A stretch of DNA of 64,000 nucleotides from Lysobacteraceae bacterium SCN 69-320 (GCA_001725155.1 MEFP01000006.1:359611-423610), one strand, 5' to 3'. Positions 40,950-49,769 are shown, counted from the stretch's first letter. The notes: generated by a model not told the origin, from the sequence alone. Numbers and translations are program-made.

Positions 40950-41875
40950 TGAAATCCACAGCAGCCAACGGCGGCCTGCGCCGTCTTCTGTTCGCCGGCG
41001 GCCTCGCCGCCACCGGCGCCGCGGCGGTGCTGTCGCCGGACTGGAGCGCGGCGCTGAAGGCGCAGGGGTACTACGGCAACGTCGATCTGAGCGTCACCGC
41101 CGTCAATACCTCGCCGGGGCTGCGGCCGGGGCAGACCTTCGGACTGATCGTCTCCGTGCGCAATCAGGGGCCGGACACGGCCCATCGCGTGCGCACGGTC
41201 GCCACGGCGCAGCAGCTGAGGTATGTCGGCACCAGCAGCGGCCCCTGCGATGGCCCGCAATATCCGCAGTGCGCGCTGGCGGCCAGTCTGGATGCCGGGT
41301 CCACGGCAACCTACGTGCTGGCCATGGAAGTGCCCGTCGATGCGCGCAACCATGCGCAGTTCTCCGTCAGCGCCATGGCCGACGACAACGAGATCGCGCC
41401 CGGCGACGAAATCGCGCTGCTGAAGCTGCCGATCGAAGTGCCGCTGGATCTGCGCAGCGACATCGCCTGCGCACGTGCCGGCACCGCGGGCGAACGTTCC
41501 GTCGTTCGCTGCAGCATCCGCTTCCTCAACAACGGCACTTTCGCCGCACGCCTGCCGCGCCTGCAGGCCAGCGTCGCGATGGCGGCGCCGTCGCCGCTGA
41601 GCTGGAGCTGCGAAGCTTCCCAGCCGTCGCTGTGCGCAGGTGCCACCGCGCAGGGCAATGGTTATGCGGTGTCGCCGGCGATGCTGCCGATCGGCAATTG
41701 GGTGACGTTCTTCGTCGAGACCCTGCCGCGCGGCGCCGCGCCGGTCATCACCCTGGATGCGGATGCCCGCCTGAATCCGGCCATGGGCGAAACCGATCTC
41801 GTGCCCGGCAACAACCACAGCGTGCTGCCGTTCGAACCCGGGCTGTTCGTCGACGGCTTCGAACCGGCAGGCTGA
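40946..41875 (+). CDS. secreted DUF11/CARDB-like protein with a DGFE tail
   Basis: A 309-residue exported protein. A signal-like segment (about 11-35) is followed by a beta-sandwich domain (about 45-140) with VNTSPGLRPGQTFGLIVSVRNQGPDTA, typical of DUF11/CARDB repeats. A second similar domain (about 145-290) contains four Cys residues, possibly two disulfides. The protein ends in LFVDGFEPAG; DGFE near the C-terminus recurs in secreted proteins of Rhodanobacteraceae in my experience. Tandem ATG codons at 40946 and 40949 are both possible starts. It is coupled to the O-antigen-ligase-like gene. Confidence 0.75.
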   Translation: MMKSTAANGGLRRLLFAGGLAATGAAAVLSPDWSAALKAQGYYGNVDLSVTAVNTSPGLRPGQTFGLIVSVRNQGPDTAHRVRTVATAQQLRYVGTSSGPCDGPQYPQCALAASLDAGSTATYVLAMEVPVDARNHAQFSVSAMADDNEIAPGDEIALLKLPIEVPLDLRSDIACARAGTAGERSVVRCSIRFLNNGTFAARLPRLQASVAMAAPSPLSWSCEASQPSLCAGATAQGNGYAVSPAMLPIGNWVTFFVETLPRGAAPVITLDADARLNPAMGETDLVPGNNHSVLPFEPGLFVDGFEPAG

Positions 41876-42047
41876 GCGCCGGCTGCGATACCGGTCCGGG
41901 CTTAACGCAGCGAGCGCAGGGCAATCCGCTAGAATGCGGATTCCCTGCGCCTGTCCGTCCCTGCGGCGGTAGTGCGGGTTCCACTCCCGCCTCACCGGCA
42001 TGGTGGCGTCCTGCCGCCGTGCAGCGGATTGCGAAAGGACCAGAACG

Positions 42048-42347
42048 ATGTGGTACGTGATCGAAGGAACGGACGTCGCCGGCTCGCTCACCCGGCGGCT
42101 GCAGGCGCGCCCCGCGCATCTGGCGCGGCTGACGGCGCTCAAGGATGCCGGCCGCCTGCTGCTGGCCGGACCGTTCCCGGCCATCGACGCGGCCGATCCC
42201 GGCGAAGCCGGTTTCAGCGGCAGTCTGATCGTCGCCGAGTTCGACGATCTCGCCGCAGCCCAGGCCTGGGCCGCGGCCGATCCCTATGTCGACGCCGGCG
42301 TCTATGCCCGCGTCGAGGTGCGCCCGTTCAGGAAGGTGCTGCCGTGA
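42048..42347 (+). CDS. yciI: YciI family protein
   Basis: A 99-residue protein of the YciI/YCII ferredoxin-like superfamily, function unsettled. Typical features are the N-terminal MWYVIEGTD strand, [23 protein letters not shown] and the [22 protein letters not shown] segment. AAAGGA lies nine bases before ATG 42048. The 3' end overlaps the bolA start (GTGA), a coupling seen in many Lysobacterales and Pseudomonadales. Confidence 0.92.
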   Translation: MWYVIEGTDVAGSLTRRLQARPAHLARLTALKDAGRLLLAGPFPAIDAADPGEAGFSGSLIVAEFDDLAAAQAWAAADPYVDAGVYARVEVRPFRKVLP

Positions 42348-42610
42348 GCGAGCGCCTGGAGCGCATCCGCGCGGCGCTGCAGAGCCTGCAGCCGCAACAG
42401 CTGGAACTCATCGACGAAAGCCACAAGCATGCCGGCCACGAAGGCGCGCGCGACGGCCGCGGACATTTCCGCGTACGCATCGTCGCGGCGCAGTTCGCCG
42501 GCGTCGCGCCGCTGGCGCGCCACCGCCAGGTCTATGCCGCGCTCGGCGACCTGATGCAGACCGACATCCATGCGCTCGCGATCGACGCGCGTGCGCCGCA
42601 AGAAGCCTGA
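42344..42610 (+). CDS. bolA: BolA family protein
   Basis: An 88-residue BolA/YrbA-type protein, which partners monothiol glutaredoxins in iron-sulfur handling. It has [31 protein letters not shown], the class II KH-like fold signature with the conserved His pair, and a terminal [18 protein letters not shown] helix and strand. The start is GTG 42344, with GGAAGG nine bases upstream inside yciI. A parvulin-like lipoprotein gene follows 12 bases later. Confidence 0.94.
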   Translation: MSERLERIRAALQSLQPQQLELIDESHKHAGHEGARDGRGHFRVRIVAAQFAGVAPLARHRQVYAALGDLMQTDIHALAIDARAPQEA

Positions 42611-42622
42611 GGAGACCTGTCC

Positions 42623-43456
42623 ATGCGTAGAGTCCTGCCCCTGCTGATCCTCGCGACCCTGGCCGGTTGTTCCGGTGGCGCCGGCAAGGCGCCGGCAGTC
42701 CAGTACACCAGCGGCGAGCCGGCCCTGCGCGTCAACGACCAGCCGGTCTCCGCGGCGCTGCTGACGGAGGTCGCGCGCGGCCGCGGCCTGGATCTGAACA
42801 ATCCCGAGCAGCGCCTGCGCGCGATCAAGGAACTGTCCGACTACGTGCTGCTGGCGACGGTCGCCCACAAGCAGAACATGAGCGACGATCCGGCCTTCGG
42901 TGCCATCGTCGAGGCGCAGCGCCTGCAAGGCGTCGCCAATGCGACCCTGGACCATTACGCGCGCACGCATCCGATCAGCGAGGCCGCGCTCAAGGCCGAA
43001 TACGACGCCCAGGTGGCCAAGGCCGGCAGCGAGTCCTACGACTTCGCCCAGATGCTGTTCGACAACGAAACCGAAGCGCTCAAGGCCAGCGAGGAACTGC
43101 TGGCCGGCAAGGACTGGGCGGCGGTCTACGCGCAATGGCAGGGCAAGGCCAAGCAGGCCCGCGAATTCCAGGACGTGCGCCTGGTGCAGCTGCCGGCGCC
43201 CGAACTCGTCGAAGCGCTGAAGAAGCTCAAGGCCGGCGATTCCACGAAGGTGCCGGTGAAATCCCAGTTCGGCTGGCACCTGCTGCATCTGAGCGCGACC
43301 AAGCCGGTCACGCCGCCGGCCTTCGATTCGATCCGCGCCGAGCTGCAGAAGCACATGCTCGCGCGCCAGGGTGATCAGTGGATGGAAAAGCTGCGCGGCG
43401 AAGCCGTGATTCTCGATCTGAAGGCGCCGGCCAAGGGCGAGGCGCCGGCGAAGTAG
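42623..43456 (+). CDS. parvulin-type peptidyl-prolyl isomerase lipoprotein
   Basis: A 277-residue lipoprotein with lipobox LAGC (acylated Cys at residue 16). A SurA/PrsA-like helical chaperone region (about 30-130) includes QPVSAALLTEVARGRGLDL. A C-terminal rotamase domain (about 130-245) has YDFAQMLF and KSQFGWHLLHL. It should assist folding in the periplasm, tethered to a membrane. It is the last gene of a probable yciI-bolA-isomerase operon. The C-terminus is a Lys/Ala/Pro tail. Confidence 0.88.
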   Translation: MRRVLPLLILATLAGCSGGAGKAPAVQYTSGEPALRVNDQPVSAALLTEVARGRGLDLNNPEQRLRAIKELSDYVLLATVAHKQNMSDDPAFGAIVEAQRLQGVANATLDHYARTHPISEAALKAEYDAQVAKAGSESYDFAQMLFDNETEALKASEELLAGKDWAAVYAQWQGKAKQAREFQDVRLVQLPAPELVEALKKLKAGDSTKVPVKSQFGWHLLHLSATKPVTPPAFDSIRAELQKHMLARQGDQWMEKLRGEAVILDLKAPAKGEAPAK

Positions 43457-43580
43457 GGGCGCCGGTCTGGTCCGACAGCAGGATCCACGGACTTTAGCCG
43501 GCACCGTCTGCATTGCTTTTCGAACGTGAACGCCTTGCCCTCCGTGGTGTTCGGGGTGAGGCGGAGAAGGAGGTGTCATC

Positions 43581-44270
43581 GTGGGTTTGAGCCTGTCTGT
43601 CGGGATCTTCGCGGACCTTGAAGAAGACGACCCCGAGGCGGCGGAAGACTTTGCGGAATACTTCGCGTTTGTCGGAACTCTGCTGGAAGGAGCTGGACTG
43701 CCCAAACATGTCGAGCCATCGAAGGGCGAAGCATGGGGCGCGCAGATGTATGGGTATTCCGGGCTGCATTACCTCCGGCGCATAGCGGCACATCTGGATG
43801 CCGGATTGCCGCTGCCGCCTCCGGGCAATGACAATAGTTCGGGTGACCCCGTCCTCAAAGCCTATTTCGCCGATGTGCTCGGCCAGAAGCCGGGATGGGT
43901 GCAGCGGCTGTTCAAGAACCAGCACCGCTTTGCAAGGTCTTTCGATCACCTCATCGTGCACAGCGACGCGGAGGGGTTTTATCTTCCGCAGAATTTTGAC
44001 CAAGTGCTTTTCGCTGACGACAAGAAGCTTCCTGGCGGGATGCTCGGCTCGGTGCCGAGGCTGCTCGCTGAACTCGAGCGTCTCGCTGCGGCTCTTGGCA
44101 TCCCGGAGGGGTTGCATTCCCAGTCGGAAAAGCTGTGGGAGGCTGCAGACTCGCAAGGGGAAGGCGACGTACTGTGGCAGCGATACGGAATCGAAAGTTA
44201 TTCGTGTGTCGTTCTTCGGCAGGCCTGCCACAAGAGCTTGGCTTCAGGCGCGGCAATTGTCTTCTGCTAG
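43581..44270 (+). CDS. hypothetical protein, possibly acquired
   Basis: A 229-residue soluble protein, family not recognised by name. It begins MGLSLSVGIFADLEEDDPEAA and has an acidic first half. GYSGLHYLRRIAAHLDAG and SFDHLIVHSDAEGFYLPQNF are distinctive. A perfect AAGGAGGTG lies five bases before GTG 43581, the best ribosome-binding site in this part of the window. Codon third positions are less GC-biased than in its neighbours, suggesting transfer. It stands alone between unrelated genes. Immunity-type or stress roles are possible but unsupported. Confidence 0.65.
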   Translation: MGLSLSVGIFADLEEDDPEAAEDFAEYFAFVGTLLEGAGLPKHVEPSKGEAWGAQMYGYSGLHYLRRIAAHLDAGLPLPPPGNDNSSGDPVLKAYFADVLGQKPGWVQRLFKNQHRFARSFDHLIVHSDAEGFYLPQNFDQVLFADDKKLPGGMLGSVPRLLAELERLAAALGIPEGLHSQSEKLWEAADSQGEGDVLWQRYGIESYSCVVLRQACHKSLASGAAIVFC

Positions 44271-44469
44271 CCATCCTTCCAACGAAACAGGCATCAGCAC
44301 CCTATGCAGACTCCGCGTCGCGATGAGCGAAGTGCGGGTATTTCCAGCTGCCGCCGTGCATGCCAGGGACATCAGCATCGGTCTGCTGCATATTGCAGTG
44401 GTGCCCTCGGAAACGGCGGACTAACGGGCCGTGTTGCTGCCGCAGCGTTGTTCCGAGCGGCGCCGTGAT

Positions 44470-44496
44470 GTTGCGGTTCGTTGCGCTCACCGCAAC
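44470..44496. repeat. short palindromic intergenic repeat
   Basis: GTTGCGGT (44470-44477) and ACCGCAAC (44489-44496) pair perfectly around an 11-base loop. This GTTGCGGTTCGTTGCGCTCACCGCAAC type recurs between genes in many Lysobacterales, as I recall. Here it sits between convergent genes, 18 bases from the DUF2461 stop, where it may also end transcripts. Confidence 0.5.
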
Positions 44497-44513
44497 CTAC
44501 CGGTACCTGGGTT

Positions 44514-45197
44514 TCAGAAATCCAGCTCCAGCGCCGCGCAGAGGTAGTCGACCATCGGCGCCAGGCGCTTGTAGGTGTCGATGAGCCAGGGCTTGAATTC
44601 GGCCGAGGTCGCGAGCTTGTCGTCGAAGGCGGCCGAAGCGACGAAGTCCTTGCGGCGTATGTCGGCGATCAGTTCGTGATCCGGATCGAAGCCGCGCGGC
44701 GGCCGCGTCAGGGTTTCGCCGCCCGGCGTCAGGTGCTCGCGGAATGCCTTGCTCTGCGTGGCCTTCTTCCAGGCGGCCGGGTTGTCGGCGAGAAATTCGC
44801 GGATCTTTTTCAACGCGTCGGACTGCGGATGCCAGATGCCGCCGCCGGCGAAGCAACCGCCGGGCTGCAGGTGCAGATAGAACACCGGCGCTTCTATGCC
44901 TCTGCTGCGCTCGTGAAACAGGCGCGCGCCGGCCCAGGTCTTGTACGGGGTCTTGTCGTTGGAGAAGCGCGTGTCGCGGTGCTGGCGAAACAGCGAGCCG
45001 CCCTGGCTGCGCGTGTCGGCGCGATAGTGCGGACTGATCCGGGCCAGCGGCGCCTGCAGTTCGCCGAGCAGGTTCAGGAACGGCGTGCGCAGCTGTTCCT
45101 CGTAGCGCGCCTTGTTGGCCAGAAACCATTCGCGGTTGTTGTTGCGCGCGAGGTCGCGCAGGAAGCCGAAGGTCGCGGGTGTGAAGCAGGCGCTCAT
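44514..45197 (-). CDS. DUF2461 domain-containing protein
   Basis: A 227-residue cytoplasmic protein of the DUF2461 (TIGR02453) family, function unknown. Recognisable segments are TFGFLRDLARNNNREWFLANKARYEE, FRQHRDTRFSNDKTPYKTWAGARLFHE, FYLHLQPGGCFAGGGIWHP and the C-terminal KRLAPMVDYLCAAL. The length is typical. It is on the same strand as exonuclease I, 162 bases downstream of it, possibly co-transcribed. Confidence 0.92.
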   Translation of the reverse strand: MSACFTPATFGFLRDLARNNNREWFLANKARYEEQLRTPFLNLLGELQAPLARISPHYRADTRSQGGSLFRQHRDTRFSNDKTPYKTWAGARLFHERSRGIEAPVFYLHLQPGGCFAGGGIWHPQSDALKKIREFLADNPAAWKKATQSKAFREHLTPGGETLTRPPRGFDPDHELIADIRRKDFVASAAFDDKLATSAEFKPWLIDTYKRLAPMVDYLCAALELDF

Positions 45198-45359
45198 GCG
45201 TTTCTCGAATGACAGTCGGACAGGTCGGGCTGCGGCTCCGGTCGGCGCGTACGTGCTGGTCCGCCGCAGAGCTGCGTCGCCGGATTATGCGGGGATATGG
45301 GCGGCGGCGCAGTCGGGCAGGGGCGCGGCGCGGTCGCCGCTGCGGACATTCCGCGGTGT

Positions 45360-46799
45360 TCAGGCCAGTTCGCGCCGCCGCTCCAGGCCGTAGGCCTGCA
45401 GAGCGTCGAGCAGCGCGCCCGACGTGGCCTGGGCCGGATCCTGGCGCAAGGTGTCGATCATTGCGAAATACTCGTCGAAGGTCAGGCCGGTCAGCTCGGT
45501 CTTGCGCTCCAGACGTTCGCGGCAGAATGCCTGCCAGCGTGTGGTCTCCTCGGCATTGAGCAGTTCGGGCCAGTTGCGCGCCCGGTAGCGCCAGAGCAGT
45601 TCCGGCAGGCGCGCGTCGCGGAACGCGAACGCCTGCTGGCCCAGACGCTCCGGCGGCGTGGCGCGGACTTCACGCAGCAGGCGCCGGTCGGCATCGTTGA
45701 GAAAACCGCTGTACAGAGCCAGTTCCGGATCGGGCAGGGCGGCTTCTTCGGCGCGCGCGAACACGCGCTGCAGTTTCGCCGCAAGGCCGGCTGCGCCGTC
45801 GAGGCGACGCAGATGCGTCAGTCCGCGCTCCACGTCCAGGCCGATGCGCGCGAGGTCGACGCCGGCCAGCACCGACAGCGGCGCCAGCGCCGGCGAGCGG
45901 TTTGCATGCACGAGCTTCAGCGGGATGCGTTGGACGTCTTCCGGCAGATCGGCGCGTGCGCTGAATACACGCTCGGCGATCGCGTCGGCGTCGAGTTCCA
46001 GCAGCGGCGTCGGATCCGCGTCGAGGTCATAGACGATGACCGCGTTCGGCTGGGTCGCGTGTACGGCCAGCGGCGCGACCAGCGCGAGACAGCCGCGGCT
46101 GGCGGGAAAGCGCGAGGACACATGCAGTACCGGCGTGCGCCGGGCCACGTCGAGCAGTTCGAACGCACGCTGCTTGCGACGCAGCGCGAAATAGAAATCG
46201 AACAGCCGCGGCTGACGCGCACGCAGCAGCCGCGCCAGGCCGATCAGTGCATGCACGTCCGACAAGGCGTCGTGGGCGCGCTCCTGCTGCAGCCGGTTCG
46301 CGCGGGCCAGATCCTCGAGCCGGAAGCTCGGCGTGCCGTCCTCGCGCCGGGGCCACTCTACTCCCTGCGGGCGCAGCGCATAGGTCATGCGCACGAGGTC
46401 GATCAGATCCCAGCGCGAGTTGCCGTTCTCCCATTCGCGCGCATACGGCTCGTAGAAGTTGCGATAGAGCAGATGACGGGTGAACTCGTCGTCGAAGCGC
46501 AGCGAGTTGTAGCCCACGGTGCAGGTGCCCGGCGCCGCCATTTCCTCATGCACGCGCGCGGCGAAGCCGGCCTCATTGATTCCGTCGCGCTGCAGTTGCT
46601 GCGGCGTGATGCCGGTGATCAGCGCGGCCTGCGGATGCGGCAGTACATCCGGCGCCGGCGCGCAGAACAGCTCGATCGGCTCGCCGACGGGTTCCAGCTC
46701 GTCGGTCGTGCGTTGCGCGGCGAACTGGCAAGGGCGGTCGCGCCGCGGATCGGCGCCCGTGGTTTCGTAGTCGTGCCAGAGAAAAGTAGGTCGGGTCAT
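45360..46799 (-). CDS. sbcB: exodeoxyribonuclease I
   Basis: 3'-5' single-strand DNA exonuclease acting in recombination and mismatch repair, 479 residues. It is a DEDDh-type nuclease, with D10 and E12 in FLWHDYETTG and the third and fourth motifs in VGYNSLRFDDEF and HDALSDVHALIGLA. SH3-like and C-terminal helical regions follow (about 200-475), as in E. coli ExoI. The frame is open upstream, but ATG 46799 matches the family N-terminus. It faces away from the biosynthetic cluster. Confidence 0.95.
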   Translation of the reverse strand: MTRPTFLWHDYETTGADPRRDRPCQFAAQRTTDELEPVGEPIELFCAPAPDVLPHPQAALITGITPQQLQRDGINEAGFAARVHEEMAAPGTCTVGYNSLRFDDEFTRHLLYRNFYEPYAREWENGNSRWDLIDLVRMTYALRPQGVEWPRREDGTPSFRLEDLARANRLQQERAHDALSDVHALIGLARLLRARQPRLFDFYFALRRKQRAFELLDVARRTPVLHVSSRFPASRGCLALVAPLAVHATQPNAVIVYDLDADPTPLLELDADAIAERVFSARADLPEDVQRIPLKLVHANRSPALAPLSVLAGVDLARIGLDVERGLTHLRRLDGAAGLAAKLQRVFARAEEAALPDPELALYSGFLNDADRRLLREVRATPPERLGQQAFAFRDARLPELLWRYRARNWPELLNAEETTRWQAFCRERLERKTELTGLTFDEYFAMIDTLRQDPAQATSGALLDALQAYGLERRRELA

Positions 46800-47749
46800 G
46801 CGGTCCGCAGCCTGGTCGAACCTGCCGATGATGCCGAACCCGCGATGCAGCGGCCAGCGCTGCGGCCGTGTTCCGCGGCTTGACACCGCTCGTTGGTCCA
46901 TGCTTGGCGAAAGGCGGCGGTGTGTCGACCCATTTTTGCGAACGCGACATCTACACGTATTCCGAACGGGATTCGGATCAACCCGAAGCGTTTTCGCTTC
47001 GTCGCGAACGCTGAGATTCGCTGAGGGGATTCTGCGGCCGGCTACGTCATGACAAGTGGACAAGAGGCGGACGAGAGATTTTTTTTTCGAGACCTTGAGC
47101 CGTTGCGGTGCGATTTTCCGAGCGCATTGTTCCAGGTCACTGAATAGTGCCGCGTTGATTGTCGAGGCATTGTTTTTTTGCGAACCGGTCGGCGGATCAG
47201 CAATTTTTTTTCGCTATCCCGGGAAGAAAAAAATCTTTGTGTTGCTGCTGGGTTATGCGGTTTGTCTAGGTTTCATTGGGCATATATGCAGGATTTACAC
47301 TGTTTCGGAATTAGCTCTTGAACTGTAATATCCATATACTTACAGTTCATCCCGAGTCGGAATGCCTTCGGCGATCCGCTCGGATTGTTCCAATAGCGCC
47401 CGCGGCCCGCGTGGGCGGCGGCGGAGTCCCGGGGGGGAATCCGCCGGCCGGCAGGTTCGGTATTCCGTATCTGAGGCGTTTGGAATAAAGCAACTTGTGC
47501 ATACGATGATCGCGGCGCTTGCAGGCCGCGGCATTGGGAGTTTTGCGACTGTAGGCTTTGCTCGGCCGAGTTTCTTCGTGGTTGCGTGGTTCTCGCTGGC
47601 TCAGTCCGTAGTGGCACGAATGATCGGGGCACGGTCGCGCAGGGAAGGCGCGGCAATCCCCGAGGACGGCTGCCGGCCCGCCGGCGGGCCAGTTGACAAC
47701 TTCGGTCCGCATCGGCGCCAGCGGCGCAGGTGCGGCGTAGGGGGAACGG
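46800..47749. other. long intergenic region with an AT-rich island, upstream of the biosynthetic cluster
   Basis: 950 bases between divergent sbcB and the ABC exporter. A perfect hairpin (CGAAGCG-TTTT-CGCTTCG) is at 46984-47001. From about 47060 to 47345 the sequence is clearly AT-richer than the rest of the window, with T-runs at 47080-47089, 47172-47178 and 47207-47214 and an A-run at 47228-47234. A palindrome and promoter-like pair follow at 47318-47349. Open frames (one of 90 codons at 47056-47328) are not protein-like. The rest, to 47749, shows nothing firm. Confidence 0.5.
47318..47349 (+). promoter_or_regulatory. palindromic operator over a candidate promoter for the lipopeptide cluster
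   Basis: TGAACTGTAA (47319-47328) and TTACAGTTCA (47340-47349) form a perfect ten-base inverted repeat with an 11-base AT-rich centre. TTGAAC (47318-47323), a 17-base spacer and TACAGT (47341-47346), each 4 of 6 matches, lie exactly over the two arms. A repressor or activator bound here would control the exporter gene 400 bases downstream. It is a pattern match only. Confidence 0.4.
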
Positions 47750-48667
47750 GTGCAAGCATTGTTGGTTGAGAACCTGCGCAAGTCGTTCGGCAAGGGCGAG
47801 CGCGTGGTGAATGACGTGTCGTTCAACGTGAGCGCAGGCGAGGTCTTCGCGTTCCTCGGCCCCAACGGCGCCGGCAAGACGACGACGATCAAGATGGTGG
47901 CGGGGCTGCTGGTGCCGGATACCGGCGCCGTGCGCATCGACGGCCTGGACCCGCATCGCGACGCACGTGCGATGACACGCCTGGGGTCGGTGCTCGAAGG
48001 CAACCGCAATCTCTACTGGCGCATGACGGCGTTCGAGAACCTGCGCTACTTCGGTGTGCACAAGGGCATGTCGATGAAGGCTGCCGGCATCGCCGCGAAC
48101 GCGCTGCTGGAGCGCTTCGGCCTCGCCGCGCGGCGCGACGCCCAGGTGCGCAATCTTTCGCGCGGTACGCAGCAGAAGCTCGCGATCGCCGTGACCCTGA
48201 TGCATCAGCCCAAGGTGCTCGTGCTCGACGAGCCCACGCTGGGCCTGGACGTGGCGGCCTCGCTGCAGGTCATGGAAATCATCCGCGAGCTGCGCGCGCA
48301 GGGCATGGCCATCGTGCTGACCACCCACCAGCTCGACGTGGCCGAGGATCTCTGCGACCGCGTCGCGATCATCCGCGAGGGGCGCATCATCAAGGAGGCG
48401 AGCAAGGCCGAACTGATCCGCGAGTTCTCGCCGGACGGCTACGAGATCGAACTGGCCGAACAGCTCTGCGATTCGCGCCGCGACATCCTGCTCGCCGACT
48501 TCGGCGCGCGCATCGAGCTGGGCAAGGTTCACCTGCCCGGCAGCGTCGACCGTCTCTACGCCGCGCTCGACGTGATCAAGCCGCTGCCGGTGCATTCGCT
48601 GGGCCGATCCCGCGTCGACTTCGCCGAAATCTTCCTGCGTCTGACTGCGGAGCAGAAAAGTGCTTAG
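47750..48667 (+). CDS. ABC transporter ATP-binding protein, ABC-2 type exporter
   Basis: A 305-residue ATPase of the drug/lipid export type. It has Walker A GPNGAGKTT (37-45), signature LSRGTQQKLAIA, Walker B VLVLDEPTLGLD and the H-loop TTHQ, followed by a C-terminal regulatory tail (about 225-305). The start is GTG 47750 after AGGGGGAA. Its stop overlaps the permease start by eight bases. Position at the head of the cluster suggests that it exports the lipopeptide, or gives self-resistance (inference). Confidence 0.93.
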   Translation: MQALLVENLRKSFGKGERVVNDVSFNVSAGEVFAFLGPNGAGKTTTIKMVAGLLVPDTGAVRIDGLDPHRDARAMTRLGSVLEGNRNLYWRMTAFENLRYFGVHKGMSMKAAGIAANALLERFGLAARRDAQVRNLSRGTQQKLAIAVTLMHQPKVLVLDEPTLGLDVAASLQVMEIIRELRAQGMAIVLTTHQLDVAEDLCDRVAIIREGRIIKEASKAELIREFSPDGYEIELAEQLCDSRRDILLADFGARIELGKVHLPGSVDRLYAALDVIKPLPVHSLGRSRVDFAEIFLRLTAEQKSA

Positions 48668-49442
48668 CCTCATCAGTGTCGAATTCCGCCGCATCATCGC
48701 GCTGACCTTGCGCTATCCGGCGAACTTCATCAGCAGCCTGTTCATCAGCACGCTGATGTTCTACGGCCTGTTCATGGGCGCCCAGTACCTGTCCAACCAG
48801 CAGGTGTTCGGCAAGAACCTCGACGCGATGATCGTCGGCTACGCCGCCTGGGTGCTGGCCACCAAGGGGCTGAACAAGACGCCGATGGCGATCCAGAACG
48901 AAGCCGACACCGGCGTGCTGGAGAGCATCTTCCTGTCCTCGTACAACAAGAGCGTCATCTTCCTCGCGCGGGCGCTGTCGGAAAGCCTCGTCGACATCGT
49001 CCTGATCGTGATCATGGTCGGTGTGCTGGTGTGGATTACCGGCAGCCAGGTCGAGTTTCCGCTCGCGCTCGCGCTGCCGACGGCGACCCTGGTGCTGGCC
49101 GCGGTGGGGCTGGGCATGACCATGGGCGCGCTTGCGCTGCAGGTCAAACGCGTCGGCGCGATGCTGCCCTCGCTGCAGATGATGCTGCTGCTGCTGATGT
49201 TCACGCCGTTCGAAACCTGGACCACGGGCCTGGCTTCCGGCCTGGCCTCGCTCGCGATGTGGCTGCCCATGGTGCCCAGCGTGCTGCTGCTGCGCGAGCT
49301 GATGGCCTACGGCCATCCGTTCGATCCGACGCTGGCGCTCAAGGCCGTCGCCAACGGCGTCGGCTACGTCGCGCTGAGCATGGTGATTTTCAACTTGATG
49401 GCGAAGCGGGTCAGGTCCAAGGGACTGCTCGCCGGTTACTGA
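48660..49442 (+). CDS. ABC-2 type transporter permease
   Basis: A 260-residue inner-membrane protein with six hydrophobic segments (about 20-42, 52-70, 102-125, 132-160, 168-195 and 228-250). It has the layout of ABC-2 permeases such as those paired with drug-export ATPases. The segment ADTGVLESIFLSSYNKSVIFLARALSESL corresponds to the coupling region. The start is GTG 48660, overlapping the ATPase gene. The pair should form a homodimeric-permease exporter. A small unknown gene follows 11 bases later. Confidence 0.9.
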   Translation: MLSLISVEFRRIIALTLRYPANFISSLFISTLMFYGLFMGAQYLSNQQVFGKNLDAMIVGYAAWVLATKGLNKTPMAIQNEADTGVLESIFLSSYNKSVIFLARALSESLVDIVLIVIMVGVLVWITGSQVEFPLALALPTATLVLAAVGLGMTMGALALQVKRVGAMLPSLQMMLLLLMFTPFETWTTGLASGLASLAMWLPMVPSVLLLRELMAYGHPFDPTLALKAVANGVGYVALSMVIFNLMAKRVRSKGLLAGY

Positions 49443-49453
49443 GGAAGGCAAGC

Positions 49454-49750
49454 ATGGCAAAGACGATGGGAATCTACTGCAAGGCCTACCAGCTCAAGCA
49501 GCTGCGCGCCTTCGATCGCTGGAGCGAGAACCGTGCCGCCGCGCGGCCCGAGGGCGAGGACGACGCGCCGCGCGTACTGGGCGACGAAGACGTCGTCTAC
49601 GTGCAGGAAAACTACGTGGTCACCGACGGCATCTTCAAGGACGAACACGTGATCTTCGACGCGGTCGACGAAGCCTGGGTGAATTTCTGCCGCGGTCCGC
49701 TGCAATTCGCCATTCCCGACGACGTCGTGCGCGCCAACCAGGCCGCCTGA
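49454..49750 (+). CDS. small protein of unknown function in the lipopeptide cluster
   Basis: A 98-residue soluble acidic protein, MAKTMGIYCKAYQLKQLRAF onward. It has a striking GDEDVVYVQENYVVTDGIFKDEHVIFDAVDEAWVNFC segment that looks like an alternating beta-sheet. No family, cofactor motif or carrier-protein Ser motif is recognised. GAGGAAGG lies seven bases before ATG 49454. It is packed between the permease and a second unknown, so it belongs to the operon. A tailoring accessory, chaperone or sensor role is possible but unproven. Confidence 0.7.
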   Translation: MAKTMGIYCKAYQLKQLRAFDRWSENRAAARPEGEDDAPRVLGDEDVVYVQENYVVTDGIFKDEHVIFDAVDEAWVNFCRGPLQFAIPDDVVRANQAA

Positions 49751-49769
49751 GCCCACGGAGTTCCGCACC

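Noticed and set aside
41974..41990. tRNA T-arm-like hairpin GCGGG-TTCCACT-CCCGC before yciI
   Set aside because: The loop lacks the conserved purine after TTC, and there is no acceptor stem, D-arm or anticodon arm around it; not a tRNA or clear att site.
47056..47328. 90-codon plus-strand frame in the AT-rich island
   Set aside because: No ribosome-binding site and a translation dominated by T-run-derived Phe; not protein-like. Kept only as part of the intergenic entry.
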